This document shows, piece by piece, positions 1 through 8,759 of a DNA stretch of 64,000 bases. Origin of the DNA: Arthrobacter rhizosphaerae (lineage in GTDB: Bacteria > Actinomycetota > Actinomycetes > Actinomycetales > Micrococcaceae). Position numbers and translations under genes: made by a program. Numbering within the stretch: the stretch's first letter is position 1; each line of letters starts with the position of its first letter. The notes beneath the pieces are model-generated. The model made no database searches. It saw only the letters and a program-made list of their open reading frames with translations, and was not told the origin of the DNA. Location of the stretch: assembly GCF_023062595.1 (NCBI RefSeq), contig NZ_JALLAN010000006.1, positions 124,001-188,000 of the forward strand, given 5' to 3'.

Positions 1-65
1 GATTGCGGCCCTTCACCGATCAAAGGGAACGGCAGGGAATCGATTTCCAGTTTTGCGGGGATTCT

Positions 66-656
66 TCACAGGACGTCCGTCATGTCCTCGAAGACCAGGT
101 AGTCGCCATGGGCAGGCTGGAAGCCGAAACTTTCCCAGTAACGTCGAAGCGCCATTTTGGCCAGTTCGTGCGCTGCTGATCCTTCCGCGGGGGCGTTTTT
201 AGCGAGTACCGGTACCGCCTCCAGAATGACCTTGGAAGCCGAGCGGCCGACTGTACAGAGGATGGCCTTGAGGATGGTGTGGCCGAGTTTGTTGCCACGG
301 AACTTCGAGGAGATCCGCAGCGAGGACAGCACCAGCAGGTCACCGCCCAAAGCCATCTCCTCGATGAGGTCAGGACGGTTTATCGTCAGCATTTCCCCGA
401 CGTTCGCCACTTCTTGGCTTACAGCATCCAAGGTCAGGAACAGGTCAATGATGCCCGCGTCTGGAACCGTGTATAAGTGCGCTTCACCTACTGACACTTC
501 CTTGCCTTTATCGTCATTGTCGTCTTCCCACATCATTGCCTTGACCTTGACGGTCCAGAACATCGGGTAGTCTTCCGGGTCATGGCGCGCGCCGGGGGCT
601 CCGCGGAACTGGCAGTGGTAGTCGAAGGTCAAGTATTCAGGAACAAGGTCGGCCAT
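66..656 (-). CDS. GNAT-like N-acetyltransferase
   Basis: Predicted cytosolic acyl-CoA-dependent acetyltransferase of 196 residues; substrate unknown. The middle of the protein has the GNAT core strand followed by an acetyl-CoA pyrophosphate loop (SSKFRGNKLGHTIL, about residues 116-129), and the C-terminus has RRYWESFGF, the usual late-GNAT helix-strand. The N-terminal 90 residues are less typical and contain an acidic stretch WEDDNDDKGKE. The gene is monocistronic; the 74 bp between it and the next gene (stop at 731) hold nothing obvious. Family is reasonably sure, function is not. Confidence 0.7.
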   Translation of the reverse strand: MADLVPEYLTFDYHCQFRGAPGARHDPEDYPMFWTVKVKAMMWEDDNDDKGKEVSVGEAHLYTVPDAGIIDLFLTLDAVSQEVANVGEMLTINRPDLIEEMALGGDLLVLSSLRISSKFRGNKLGHTILKAILCTVGRSASKVILEAVPVLAKNAPAEGSAAHELAKMALRRYWESFGFQPAHGDYLVFEDMTDVL

Positions 657-730
657 GAGGATTCTCCAGCTGTCAGCATGCTCGGCACCCTTGTGCCCAT
701 AGTGCTCAGCCTAACCATGATCGCCTTGGC

Positions 731-1270
731 TCAGTCGGTTAGCGGCTTCAGCCTGTAGTTAAGCAACACAATTCCGGAGGGGAAAGGACGGCATTCCAGC
801 AGCTCAAGCGTCGTCCATCGGCTAATCCTCCGAAAGAACGGCACTCCGCCGCCAAGGACCACCGGCACTATTGAGACGCCGAGCTCATCCAGCAACCCCG
901 CCTCAACGAACTCAGAGACCAGCTCGCCACCGCCGAAGAGACAGATGTCTTTATCCTCCGGGATGGAGGATTTGATCCGGGCAACCAATTCGGCCAGATC
1001 CCCTGAGAACAGCCGGGTGTTTCCCTTCGTGGGCAAGGTGTCATCGTGGGTGACAACATAGGTTGGAACACCGGAACCCATTCCGCCCATTCCGGCAACC
1101 TCACGATAGGTATTGGCGCCCATAACGTAGGCACCGGTCCTGATGGCGGTCGCCTCAAAGCCGTAGTCCTCATCCTGGGACATTGCATCGTTCAGCCATG
1201 ACAAGTCGCCACTCTCGGAGCGGATGTATCCATCCAGGCTGGCTGCCATCCCGCCAAAAACGGTGCCCAT
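731..1270 (-). CDS. Dihydrofolate reductase family protein (RibD C-terminal type)
   Basis: A 179-residue protein of the RibD C-terminal/dihydrofolate reductase fold, expected to be an NADPH-dependent reductase of unknown substrate. It begins with the family N-terminus MGTVFGGMAASLDGYI and contains the cofactor-binding segment ICLFGGGELV. I chose the ATG at 1270 because it matches the family N-terminus; a TTG at 1306 would add 12 residues and overlap the upstream gene's stop as TTGA. It is likely cotranscribed with the S51 peptidase upstream. This is not the canonical folate enzyme; a FolA-like gene lies at 37470-37982. Confidence 0.82.
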   Translation of the reverse strand: MGTVFGGMAASLDGYIRSESGDLSWLNDAMSQDEDYGFEATAIRTGAYVMGANTYREVAGMGGMGSGVPTYVVTHDDTLPTKGNTRLFSGDLAELVARIKSSIPEDKDICLFGGGELVSEFVEAGLLDELGVSIVPVVLGGGVPFFRRISRWTTLELLECRPFPSGIVLLNYRLKPLTD

Positions 1271-1302
1271 GAACGCGACGCTAGCCACACCCGGCGGCCT
1301 GG

Positions 1303-2040
1303 TCAAGATGCTGCCATGGACACCGTTGTCTTCCCGCCACTCTTGGTGATGGTCCAGCAGTTGCCGGACCCAATGACTTTCGTTTTCCCCTGATCTGCGG
1401 AATCCACCACCAGTGCTGTGTCTTCATCGATTGCCATTACCGAATCCACCACGCCGTGATGAACGGCTGCAACAGCCCGGCCCAAGCTGCCGCCTTGGGC
1501 CGCATGAACATCCACAGCAAAGGGAACCAGCCCCAGGCCAGGATGAAAGGTCAGCTCTTCCAAGCCCTCTGACCATTCTTCAGGGCAGACTTCAGTACCG
1601 CGGATTCTGTATCCGCCGGTCAACGCAGAGTCCGGGGCAATCATTGCTCCAGCAGAAAATCCCAGATACGGCACGCCAGACCCCACAGCTAGACGGATTT
1701 CGTTGGCTGCACCCGTAAGGCCGTCCAAGTACGCTGGCGTTGGGCCTCCGCCCACAACGATTGCATCCACAGCGGCAAACAGAGCGGGGTCCACGGATCT
1801 ATCGGACCGGATGTAAATCTCGGCAATGACGCAGTCGATTCGGCTTCTTACCGGATCTGCATAAAAAGGTAGAAAGTGGGCGCCGCTTCCTTCCTGATCG
1901 AACAGGACCACGGCCACTCGGGGCACTCGATTGAGCGCTTCTGCCCTCTGGCTTATTTCGCTCGTAAAGAGCGCGTGCACAGCGGCGCCACGCGTTGTAT
2001 CAGGGCCGCCTCCCACCAAGAAAATACTCACACCTGCCAA
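1303..2040 (-). CDS. Peptidase S51-like (type 1 glutamine amidotransferase fold)
   Basis: 245 residues related to peptidase E and cyanophycinase (S51 serine peptidases with a class I GATase-like fold). Visible features are the N-terminal strand ending in LVGGGPD, the AIVVGGGPTPAYLDGL segment (about 92-107) and the nucleophile elbow YLGFSAGAMI (serine about residue 130), followed by a FHPGLGL and VDVHAAQGG region. The substrate cannot be deduced. The start is uncertain: TTG at 2040 or GTG at 2031. Its stop nearly abuts the downstream reductase, suggesting a two-gene operon. Confidence 0.78.
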   Translation of the reverse strand: MAGVSIFLVGGGPDTTRGAAVHALFTSEISQRAEALNRVPRVAVVLFDQEGSGAHFLPFYADPVRSRIDCVIAEIYIRSDRSVDPALFAAVDAIVVGGGPTPAYLDGLTGAANEIRLAVGSGVPYLGFSAGAMIAPDSALTGGYRIRGTEVCPEEWSEGLEELTFHPGLGLVPFAVDVHAAQGGSLGRAVAAVHHGVVDSVMAIDEDTALVVDSADQGKTKVIGSGNCWTITKSGGKTTVSMAAS

Positions 2041-2138
2041 CGTACCGGCGTTTTGGCTCCGATGCCCTGAAAGAGGTCCCGCCTACAGGCCTGACTTCCC
2101 CTGGACGTCGTGTGTGCTGCGGTGATCGGATCCCGGAC

Positions 2139-2602
2139 TCAGCCAACTGCTGTGGTTGCGGGGTTACCGTTCGGGGACCGGCTCCGCATTGTCGGCCGCT
2201 CCACAGTCCTATCAGCGAAGACGGCCAGGGAGCTCACAACGAAGTCGCTGACTTCGATATTACCGACGTCGGTTGCACCTCCCAACACGGGCGGAATGCG
2301 GAAGCTGTAGATCTCACCCTTGCCTGGTAGCAGACCCGCACTCTCAGCTTGGCTGGCCAAAGTGAGCACTCGTCCTGACCAGAATGAGAATTCAGTTCGG
2401 CATTCAGCTCATCCTGGTTCGACCATTGATGACGCAGTTCTCCTGCAAGCACATCAAGGAACCAGAACCCGTTGTCTGCCTGGAGAAAAACGTCGCCAAA
2501 GGGTGATGTGAAGAGGGGACTCTTGCCAGCGATGTCAAGAAACGACCACGACTCGAGAGCAGCAGGGTAATGAGCAGATGGGAATCGACGTATGGGCTCC
2601 AT
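2139..2602 (-). pseudogene. Frameshifted DUF1851/Tdi1-type immunity protein
   Basis: Two reading frames together rebuild a DUF1851 (T6SS immunity protein Tdi1 C-terminal type) protein. The first (2602 to about 2370) reads FPSAHYPAALESWSFLDIAG, then FGDVFLQADNGFWFLDVLAGEL. The second, shifted by one base near 2368, continues LTLASQAESAGLLPGKGEIY, then SFRIPPVLGGATDVGNIEVS. A single frameshift joins them in the family order, so this is a recently broken gene or a sequencing error. No toxin partner is adjacent. Confidence 0.65.
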
Positions 2603-3310
2603 ATAGCGACATTAGCGGAAGTATGGCGCGCTCCGACCGAAGCCATTTACAAACAAGCTGTGCTGCCCTTTTGACTCCGTGCATCGTCGTAGACAAGCAG
2701 GACCGGGCACGGCGGAGCTCTGCGACGTCGGGCGCGGGCCCAACAGCCGGCCGCGAAGCGGACGCCCGTTTACCTGGTGCGAGCCTGCGAGTACCAGGTC
2801 ATCCTTGAGTGGCGACACGGCCGACTGTGGTGAGGGTGTCGTATGGTGACCCCGTGTGGATTGTTGGGGAGATCGTTGAGGCCGTGGTTCAGGTCGTCGT
2901 AGAGATCGTGCTCGACTGGTTCTCCGATCGCCGCGAGAAGACGGAACAGGACGAGGCCCCACAAGAATTGAGACTCGATGACTGTGCCCTGTCACGCTCC
3001 CGCCGGGCTGCCCACCGCCGGCGCTCGCCCATGGTTCCGTGTCTGACAGAGGTGACGTGCCGGCTGTGGTCAGGCGGTCATATGGATCCTGCCGTCCATC
3101 TGGGTGCGGGAAAAGCCCGAAGGTTTTGCTTTTGCCGTGCCCTTGTGGGCGGTAGGCTGCAATATCTTGGCCCGGGAGCAGTCAATGTCCAGGGAGTGGT
3201 ACCGCTTGGTTGGCGTCAGGAATGCTTCCGTCCGCGGTTGAGTTCATGTACCCGGGATCGGCCGGGTTGTTTGTGTCACAGAGACTGCGACACACGTTTC
3301 GAGGAGAATC
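2603..3310. other. Long intergenic region with a repeat and a doubtful small ORF
   Basis: About 700 bp without a well-supported gene. It contains intergenic repeat copy 1 (2681-2792). From a GTG at 2854 on the + strand one frame reads VWIVGEIVEAVVQVVVEIV, then LDWFSDRREKTEQDEAPQE: a hydrophobic helix followed by charged residues, as in small membrane proteins. The frame then runs into unremarkable sequence with no early stop, so this may be the remnant of a small membrane gene. I see no RNA gene. Confidence 0.4.
2681..2792. repeat. ~110-bp intergenic repeat, copy 1
   Basis: Direct repeat of 4692-4800. By eye about 87% of the first 88 bases match, including GCGGAGCTCTGCGACGT and CCAACAGCCGGCCGCGAAGC. 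Both copies begin GCATCGTC and lie between genes. Function unknown. Confidence 0.7.
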
Positions 3311-3868
3311 ATGAGTCTGTCACCTACCAGCCCTACGACCGCGCCCGGCTGGTTCCCTGACCCTGCCGGCGGCGCCAGGCTTCAAAGGTGGGACGGCGCT
3401 GCATGGTCGGGCTACTTTGCGGATATGCCGGTGGAGGGTAAGCGGTCACGGCCCCTGCTGGAACCCAAGACTCCGTTGTTCACACCTTTCTTCGGCGCCA
3501 TTCTGTGGCTGCCGGTTGCTCTGATCATCATTGACCTGGTCCTGAAATCAATCCACGCATACGAGATCAGCGTTGACGGGACCCCTGTACCGGACCCGGA
3601 ACTGGTCTTCACTCTTGGAGATGTGGTCTCCATCGTGTCCACCATGCTGCTTTGCGCGGCGTGTGTAGTGCTGGCTTATCTGGACTGGCGCAGGCTTCGC
3701 CGTCTCGGGGTTGTGCGGCCTTTTCACTGGGCTTGGGCATTTCTGAGTACCATCTACGTGATCGGCCGGACCGTGGTTGCCCGCAAAGTCGTGCCACTGA
3801 CTTCCGTCGCGCCGATCTGGATCTTCATTGCACTCTCTGTAATCAGCAACGCCATCAGCCGTTTCTGA
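3311..3868 (+). CDS. DUF2510 membrane protein
   Basis: 185 residues. The N-terminus carries a DUF2510 motif (APGWFPDPAGGARLQRWDG, about 11-29, then AAWSGYF), a short actinobacterial domain found on many membrane proteins. Hydrophobic segments follow at about 57-80 (FTPFFGAILWLPVALIIIDL), 100-123, 138-156 and 166-182, so it is a small integral membrane protein with no known activity. Start ATG has a good ribosome site (GAGGAGAA). A terminator-like hairpin follows at 3990. No partner gene is apparent. Confidence 0.8.
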   Translation: MSLSPTSPTTAPGWFPDPAGGARLQRWDGAAWSGYFADMPVEGKRSRPLLEPKTPLFTPFFGAILWLPVALIIIDLVLKSIHAYEISVDGTPVPDPELVFTLGDVVSIVSTMLLCAACVVLAYLDWRRLRRLGVVRPFHWAWAFLSTIYVIGRTVVARKVVPLTSVAPIWIFIALSVISNAISRF

Positions 3869-3989
3869 GTTTCTGAGCCATCTCCAGGTGAGGCGGGCGG
3901 TCGCTCAGAATCCGCAGGATAGCCGCAAACGGCCCGGGAAATCTACCGTCAGATCACCAATCCCCAGCCGGCCCCAGAGGGTGGCAAGA

Positions 3990-4028
3990 GGAAGGCAGGC
4001 ACCAGTGGTGCCGGCCTTCCGGGTTTTC
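3990..4028 (+). terminator. Hairpin terminator after the DUF2510 gene
   Basis: GGAAGGC-A-GGCACC, loop AGT, GGTGCC-GGCCTTCC, followed by GGGTTTTCCC. The strong stem and short T run fit a rho-independent terminator about 120 bp after the stop at 3868. The remaining sequence to 4204 shows nothing recognisable. Confidence 0.6.
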
Positions 4029-4204
4029 CCTCAGCAAAAGACATCTCACGGTACTAAGGCGTCAAGTGGCAGTAGCGCCACCGGTAACACCGCCGTCGCG
4101 GAAGGCCGCCGGAGCGTACAGACGGTCGGCAAGCCAGACCAGATCTAACTTCATGCAAAGCCCCTAGGGCTTACGCTTGGCCGCGTTCATGCCATCATGA
4201 GCTT

Positions 4205-4660
4205 GTGATCAGCCAGCTGCGTTTTCGTGCCGAGACCATTCAGAATGGTGCAGGTTCGCTTATACCCGAGGTCAATGGAACGTCTCTAATCACCCTTATC
4301 GGCTCCTACGAATCCGCACGCGGCTACGACCCCGCTGGTGGATATGCCGGACTTGTCCCCGAACACTTCAATTTCGGTGACCTCTCGCGCTATTACCTAG
4401 GGTCAGAAGCCAACCAATGGCCAAGGTTAGGCGAGGCATGGCTGCTGGGATGCGATTGCGGAGAAGTCGGCTGCTGGCCCCTGGCCGCCCGGATCACCGT
4501 CGACGGCACTACCGTAACTTGGTCCACGTTCCAACAGCCTCATCGGCCAGACTGGGACTACTCTGCCTTCGGACCCTTCGAATTTGACCGTCGACAATAT
4601 GAGAAGGCTGTCCGCATCGGGATGGCGCGCATTAAGGATGCCACCAAGCCGTTTGCCTGA
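4205..4660 (+). CDS. Conserved hypothetical protein with a CxCxxxGCWP motif
   Basis: 151 residues from a GTG start. It has no membrane segment or signal peptide. The distinctive part is LLGCDCGEVGCWPLAARITV (about 79-98); CxCGxxGCWP is recurrent in small uncharacterised actinobacterial proteins and could bind a metal. The rest is rich in aromatic residues (WSTFQQPHRPDWDYSAFGPF). It stands alone, with intergenic repeat copy 2 beginning 31 bp after its stop. I do not recognise a function. Confidence 0.6.
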   Translation: MISQLRFRAETIQNGAGSLIPEVNGTSLITLIGSYESARGYDPAGGYAGLVPEHFNFGDLSRYYLGSEANQWPRLGEAWLLGCDCGEVGCWPLAARITVDGTTVTWSTFQQPHRPDWDYSAFGPFEFDRRQYEKAVRIGMARIKDATKPFA

Positions 4661-4691
4661 TCCCTCTTGTCGTGATTTGACGACTATAGGA

Positions 4692-4800
4692 GCATCGTCT
4701 TAGACAAACAGGGCCAGGCACCGCGGAGCTCTGCGACGTGGGGACTGGACCCAACAGCCGGCCGCGAAGCCGACGCCCGAAGGTGTGCGAGCCCTGCGAG
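4692..4800. repeat. ~110-bp intergenic repeat, copy 2
   Basis: Direct repeat of 2681-2792, again in an intergenic position, here between the convergent ends of a hypothetical gene and the amidohydrolase. Confidence 0.7.
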
Positions 4801-4869
4801 CATGCTCTTCCACAGGTGCCCGCTGGGTCAGCCCAAGTCTGGCAGCGGCAATGGCCCTTGGAGGGGCGT

Positions 4870-6534
4870 TTACCTCGCAGACCCCACCGCCAGGTGCTGC
4901 ACCCGGCCGTCCACAAACGTGGCCGCAACCCCGGAAGAGGCCAGCTCATCGGGGGCGACAAGAAGTGGATCGGCTTCAAACACCGTGAAATCCGCGCGCT
5001 TTCCCACCGTGACCGAACCTGACACTGCCCACTCCCCTGCCGCCCGCGCAGCGTGGGACGTGTAGCCTTCGAGGGCCTGCAAGGCCGTGAGTGCCTGGCC
5101 CGGCAGGATCGGCTGTTCGTCGAGGTGGCCGGCCCGCCGCCGCAATTGCGCGTCGGCCAGAATGGGCAGGGGCTCGAACGGGGCGATCGGCCAGTCTGAG
5201 CCGAGGGCAAGCGTGGCTCCGGCAGCGCGGACATCTCCACACCTCCAAGCGTGGTTGGCCCGCGCCGCCCCGAGTCTCGTGGACCAGTTATCCGTCTGGT
5301 CAGCGCGGGAATAGTGCGTACAGTGCGTGGGCTGCATGCTGGCCACCAGGCCTGAACGGGAAAACCTGCCTACCAGGGCATCCGGGACGGTTTCGAGATG
5401 CTCAATTCGATGCACGGCCTTGGGGATACCGGATGGCAGTGACTCAAAGGCGTCCAGGACTGCTGCGACCCCGGCGTCACCGATGGCGTGGGTGGCGGTA
5501 GGAATGCCCCGGGAGGCAAAGAAGCGGACCGCCTGAGCATATTCCGCCGGCCGGGGCCAGAACGGCAGAACTGACTCCCCGTACACGTCAGGTTCGAACA
5601 GCCATGCAGTGCCGTTGTCCACCGTGCCGTCAACGAACAGCTTTATGCCGGAAACCTCCCAGCGCCGTCCCGCCAAGGTTCCGACCTGCTCAGCGAGGGC
5701 GCGCCAATCCGTCTCGCTGCTGCCGGGCATGCACCACGGCGAGATTCGCAGGCGGAGCGGAAGGCCGACGTCGGACCCCTCCCGACCGGCGTTGCCGTCG
5801 TTTTCGAGTGCCCGGTACAGCTCCAGAGACCCCTCCCCGCAATCCATCACATGCCCGCCCGTCAGTCCTGATCGGGAAAAATGCGTGAAGAGTTCTTCCA
5901 ACCGCGCTTTCCTGGAGGCGAAGGACTCGGCGGGCATCACCCGGGCAACCAGCTCGACAGCTGCCGACTCAAGCAGCAGCCCGGTAGGTCGCCCGGCAGC
6001 ATCGCAGACTACCTCGGAGGCCTGGTCAAACGTACGGGGTCCGGTGATTCCCGCCATTTCGAGGGCACGGGAGTTTGCAAGTGCCGAATGCCCATCGAAC
6101 AGCCGGACAAGGCACGGCCGTCCGGAGACGACGTTGTCAATCAGCTCGCGGTGGCATTGGGCCGAGCCGAATAGATTGGGATCCAGACCCCAGCCCCTCA
6201 CCCACTCGCCCGGAGGTGTTGCTGCCGCTTCCTCCCGCAACATCGCCCGCACCTGCCCGAGGTCCGTAGCCCCTGACAGGTCGCGGCCACGCGTCAGTTC
6301 CAGCCCCAGGACAGGATGGATGTGGCAGTCCACCAGACCGGGTGTCAGGACGGCAGAGCCAAAGTCGATGACCTCTGGAGCCTGCCAGCTTTCAGCGTCT
6401 GCACGGGTTCCGACGGCGGCAATGACGCCGTCCTTAACAGCCACGGCCTGCAGCAAGGTTCCGGCAGGGCTGCCGGTGGAGCTTCCCTCCATGGTGTGGA
6501 TGGTGCCGGCGAGGATGATCAGGTCAGGATTCAT
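4870..6534 (-). CDS. Amidohydrolase family protein (YtcJ-like)
   Basis: A 554-residue metal-dependent hydrolase of the amidohydrolase superfamily, YtcJ-like group. It shows the N-terminal metal site motif LTPGLVDCHIHPVLG, later THAIGDAGV and RIEHLE segments, and the C-terminal ALGSDWPIAPFEPLPI, where the aspartate is a metal ligand. The ATG at 6534 fits the family start (MNPDLIILAGTIHTMEG) and overlaps the permease stop by 11 bp, so the two are cotranscribed and probably coupled. Context suggests hydrolysis of the compound the permease imports. The substrate, presumably an amide or carbamoyl compound, is not shown by the sequence. Confidence 0.85.
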   Translation of the reverse strand: MNPDLIILAGTIHTMEGSSTGSPAGTLLQAVAVKDGVIAAVGTRADAESWQAPEVIDFGSAVLTPGLVDCHIHPVLGLELTRGRDLSGATDLGQVRAMLREEAAATPPGEWVRGWGLDPNLFGSAQCHRELIDNVVSGRPCLVRLFDGHSALANSRALEMAGITGPRTFDQASEVVCDAAGRPTGLLLESAAVELVARVMPAESFASRKARLEELFTHFSRSGLTGGHVMDCGEGSLELYRALENDGNAGREGSDVGLPLRLRISPWCMPGSSETDWRALAEQVGTLAGRRWEVSGIKLFVDGTVDNGTAWLFEPDVYGESVLPFWPRPAEYAQAVRFFASRGIPTATHAIGDAGVAAVLDAFESLPSGIPKAVHRIEHLETVPDALVGRFSRSGLVASMQPTHCTHYSRADQTDNWSTRLGAARANHAWRCGDVRAAGATLALGSDWPIAPFEPLPILADAQLRRRAGHLDEQPILPGQALTALQALEGYTSHAARAAGEWAVSGSVTVGKRADFTVFEADPLLVAPDELASSGVAATFVDGRVQHLAVGSAR

Positions 6535-7981
6535 GGGTTTCGAAGCTTCCAATCTGCGCGAAGGTTCCGGGACGGTGGCGGCGTACCCAACGGGCTGTGA
6601 GGAGTCCGGCAAGAAGGACCACCGGCATCACCAGGATGAGAATGGTGTTGGTCAGGCTGTCAGCGAATGTAAGCAGCTCGATGTTCAGGCCGATAAGCAG
6701 CACCACACCGAAAAGGAGAATTGCCGACACCAGGCTGATCGGGACCAGGAGTTTGGAAGTCACGGCGTCGGGATTCCGGCGGAGATAAAGGAAGGCCGCG
6801 ACGGAAACCAGGCCTTGGAGCCCGACGATTCCGAAGATCCCAGGGGTGTTCACCCAGATCAGCAGTTGCTGATAAGGGTCGGCGTTCAGGAGCGCGCAGA
6901 TGCTGATTACCAGCGCGGCCAGGATGGTCTGCAACTGTCCCGCCCGGTGCGGGGACTGGAACCTGGGGTGGGTGCGGGCGAGGAAGGCAGGCAGCACGCC
7001 GTCACGCGCCAGCATATAGACGTATCGGTTGATTGCGTTGTGGAAGGCCAGCTGGGAGGCGTAGACGCTGGTGACGATCAGGACGTACATCACCGCTTCC
7101 GCCCAAGGCCCCACGTAGTGGTTGATGGTCTGGAAGAACAACCCGCCGGCCAGTTCCCCTGCTGCTTCCACAACGCGGCCTTCGCCATGGGCCTGCACAA
7201 CAGTCCAGACAATGAAGGCGTAGAACACAGACATAAAGCCAACAGCAATGTACGTGGCCCGCGGAACCGATTTGTCAGGATTCCGGGCCTCTGAACGGTA
7301 CAGCACCGTGGACTCGAAGCCCATGAAAGCTGCGAAGCAGATGCCCAGGATGGCCAGGATGCCCGGGCTGAACATCTGGTCCGGGCTGAATGATCCCAGG
7401 CCGATGCCGTCCGCCCCGCCGCTGCTGAGAATGCCGACGCCCATGATCGCGAGGATTCCGGTTTCTGCGACGAGAAGCACGCCCAGCACCTTCGCGCCGA
7501 CGTCTATCCCCCGGTAGCCGAGGAACCATACGGCGGCAACGGCGGCTAACGCAATGGCCGGCCAAGGCACCTCCAGCCCGAAGAGGACTTTGAACATGTC
7601 GTGGGTCTGGACGGCGAAAAGCCCGTAGATGCCGATCTGGAGGCAGTTGTAGGAGACGATCGCCAGGATGGCAGAGGCCAGGCCCATTGTCTTCCCCATG
7701 GCCAGGGAAATGTAGGTGTAGAAGCCTCCGGAGGCTTTGACGTGGCGGGTCATGGCCATAAAGGCGACGGCGAAGAGCGTGAGCACGAGGCCCGCGAAGA
7801 GATAACCCGCGGGAGCGCCGACGCCGCCGACGCCGATGGCCAAGGGAGCGACGCCCGCCATTACGGTCAGCGGCGCTGCTGCCGAGATGACGAGGAACGC
7901 GATGCCGCCCGTACCGAGGGCATTGCGCTTAAGTGCGCCGTCCGCGGACGACGTCGGTGGTCTGGTTTGGGTATCCGGCAC
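6524..7981 (-). CDS. APC family permease
   Basis: A 485-residue polytopic membrane protein of the amino acid-polyamine-organocation superfamily. The first helix region reads LGTGGIAFLVISAAAPLTVM, and about twelve hydrophobic segments follow to the C-terminal RWVRRHRPG. Start GTG at 7981 has AAAGGA upstream. It heads a two-gene operon with the amidohydrolase and is divergent from the TetR gene, with a perfect palindrome (8007-8031) just upstream. It is probably repressed by that TetR protein and imports the inducer or substrate. The exact substrate is unknown. Confidence 0.88.
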   Translation of the reverse strand: MPDTQTRPPTSSADGALKRNALGTGGIAFLVISAAAPLTVMAGVAPLAIGVGGVGAPAGYLFAGLVLTLFAVAFMAMTRHVKASGGFYTYISLAMGKTMGLASAILAIVSYNCLQIGIYGLFAVQTHDMFKVLFGLEVPWPAIALAAVAAVWFLGYRGIDVGAKVLGVLLVAETGILAIMGVGILSSGGADGIGLGSFSPDQMFSPGILAILGICFAAFMGFESTVLYRSEARNPDKSVPRATYIAVGFMSVFYAFIVWTVVQAHGEGRVVEAAGELAGGLFFQTINHYVGPWAEAVMYVLIVTSVYASQLAFHNAINRYVYMLARDGVLPAFLARTHPRFQSPHRAGQLQTILAALVISICALLNADPYQQLLIWVNTPGIFGIVGLQGLVSVAAFLYLRRNPDAVTSKLLVPISLVSAILLFGVVLLIGLNIELLTFADSLTNTILILVMPVVLLAGLLTARWVRRHRPGTFAQIGSFETHES

Positions 7982-8006
7982 TGGTCCGTCCTTTCTTGGG
8001 AGCCCT

Positions 8007-8031
8007 ACTAAACGAAAGGCTTTCGTTTAGT
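8007..8031. promoter_or_regulatory. Perfect palindrome, likely TetR operator
   Basis: Two 12-base arms, ACTAAACGAAAG and its exact reverse complement, flank a single G. It lies 25 bp from the permease start and 115 bp from the TetR start in the divergent intergenic region. This is a classic position for a TetR operator controlling both directions. Confidence 0.85.
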
Positions 8032-8146
8032 ATGAATGCGTGTGGCGTAGAGCACAATAGCTTGGCTCAAATTCGCCATTTGCTGCGGGACGCTTCCGGC
8101 CCACTAGGCTGGGTTTGATATTCGAAAGCTGCAGTCAGGAGAACAA

Positions 8147-8755
8147 ATGGGGCGTCCGCTCCTCCCCCTCATATCCGTGGAGGCCCTCACCTCTGCAGCC
8201 CTGGAGCTGGTAGATGAGAGCGGGGATTTCAGCTTCCCGAAGCTGGCCAAGCGGATAGGCGTCAGCCAGTCCTCCATCTACAACCATGTCAGCGGCAGGG
8301 ACGAAATCCTGGAGCTTTTGCGCCAGAGGATCATCACCGAGTCGCCATACGCGCCTGTGGACCACAGCGATTGGGAAACCGCCCTGCGGGTCCTGATCCG
8401 CGCCTACCGGGACGCGTTCGTGCGCCACCCACGGCTGGCGCCGCTCCTGGTCCTTCAAACGATCACTGATCCGGACGTCATCGGCCTCTACGAGGACCTG
8501 GCCATTGCCCTGGAAAGTGCCGGCTTCAGTGGCCGGGATGTGGTGGCGGGTATTTCCACCATCGACAGCTTCGCGCTGGGTGCGGCCTTGGACCTTGCGG
8601 CTCCGGAGGTTGTTTGGGATCCGCCGTCCGAAGGGTACCCAACCCTTAAGCGCGCAGTCGGCAACGCCGGACCGCCGGAGGAACGCGGCGGCCACGCCTT
8701 CGAGTTCGGCCTGGACGTGATCATCGGCGGGCTCAAGGCGAAGCGCCAGGTGTGA
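8147..8755 (+). CDS. TetR/AcrR family regulator
   Basis: A 202-residue one-component repressor. The N-terminal helix-turn-helix is FPKLAKRIGVSQSSIYNHVS (about 25-44) followed by GRDEILELL; the C-terminal ligand-binding domain resembles the tetracycline repressor C-terminal class. Start ATG has AGGAG upstream. It is divergent from the permease-amidohydrolase operon and a perfect 25-bp palindrome lies between them, so it likely represses that operon and possibly itself. It ends 5 bp before the convergent nickel permease gene. The effector is unknown. Confidence 0.88.
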   Translation: MGRPLLPLISVEALTSAALELVDESGDFSFPKLAKRIGVSQSSIYNHVSGRDEILELLRQRIITESPYAPVDHSDWETALRVLIRAYRDAFVRHPRLAPLLVLQTITDPDVIGLYEDLAIALESAGFSGRDVVAGISTIDSFALGAALDLAAPEVVWDPPSEGYPTLKRAVGNAGPPEERGGHAFEFGLDVIIGGLKAKRQV

Positions 8756-8759
8756 CGCC

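Noticed and set aside
5609..7294. Long + strand open frame of 561 codons across the amidohydrolase and permease genes
   Set aside because: It is antisense to two clear family members, is rich in Arg/Pro/Ser as expected for a GC-rich shadow frame, and has no domain.
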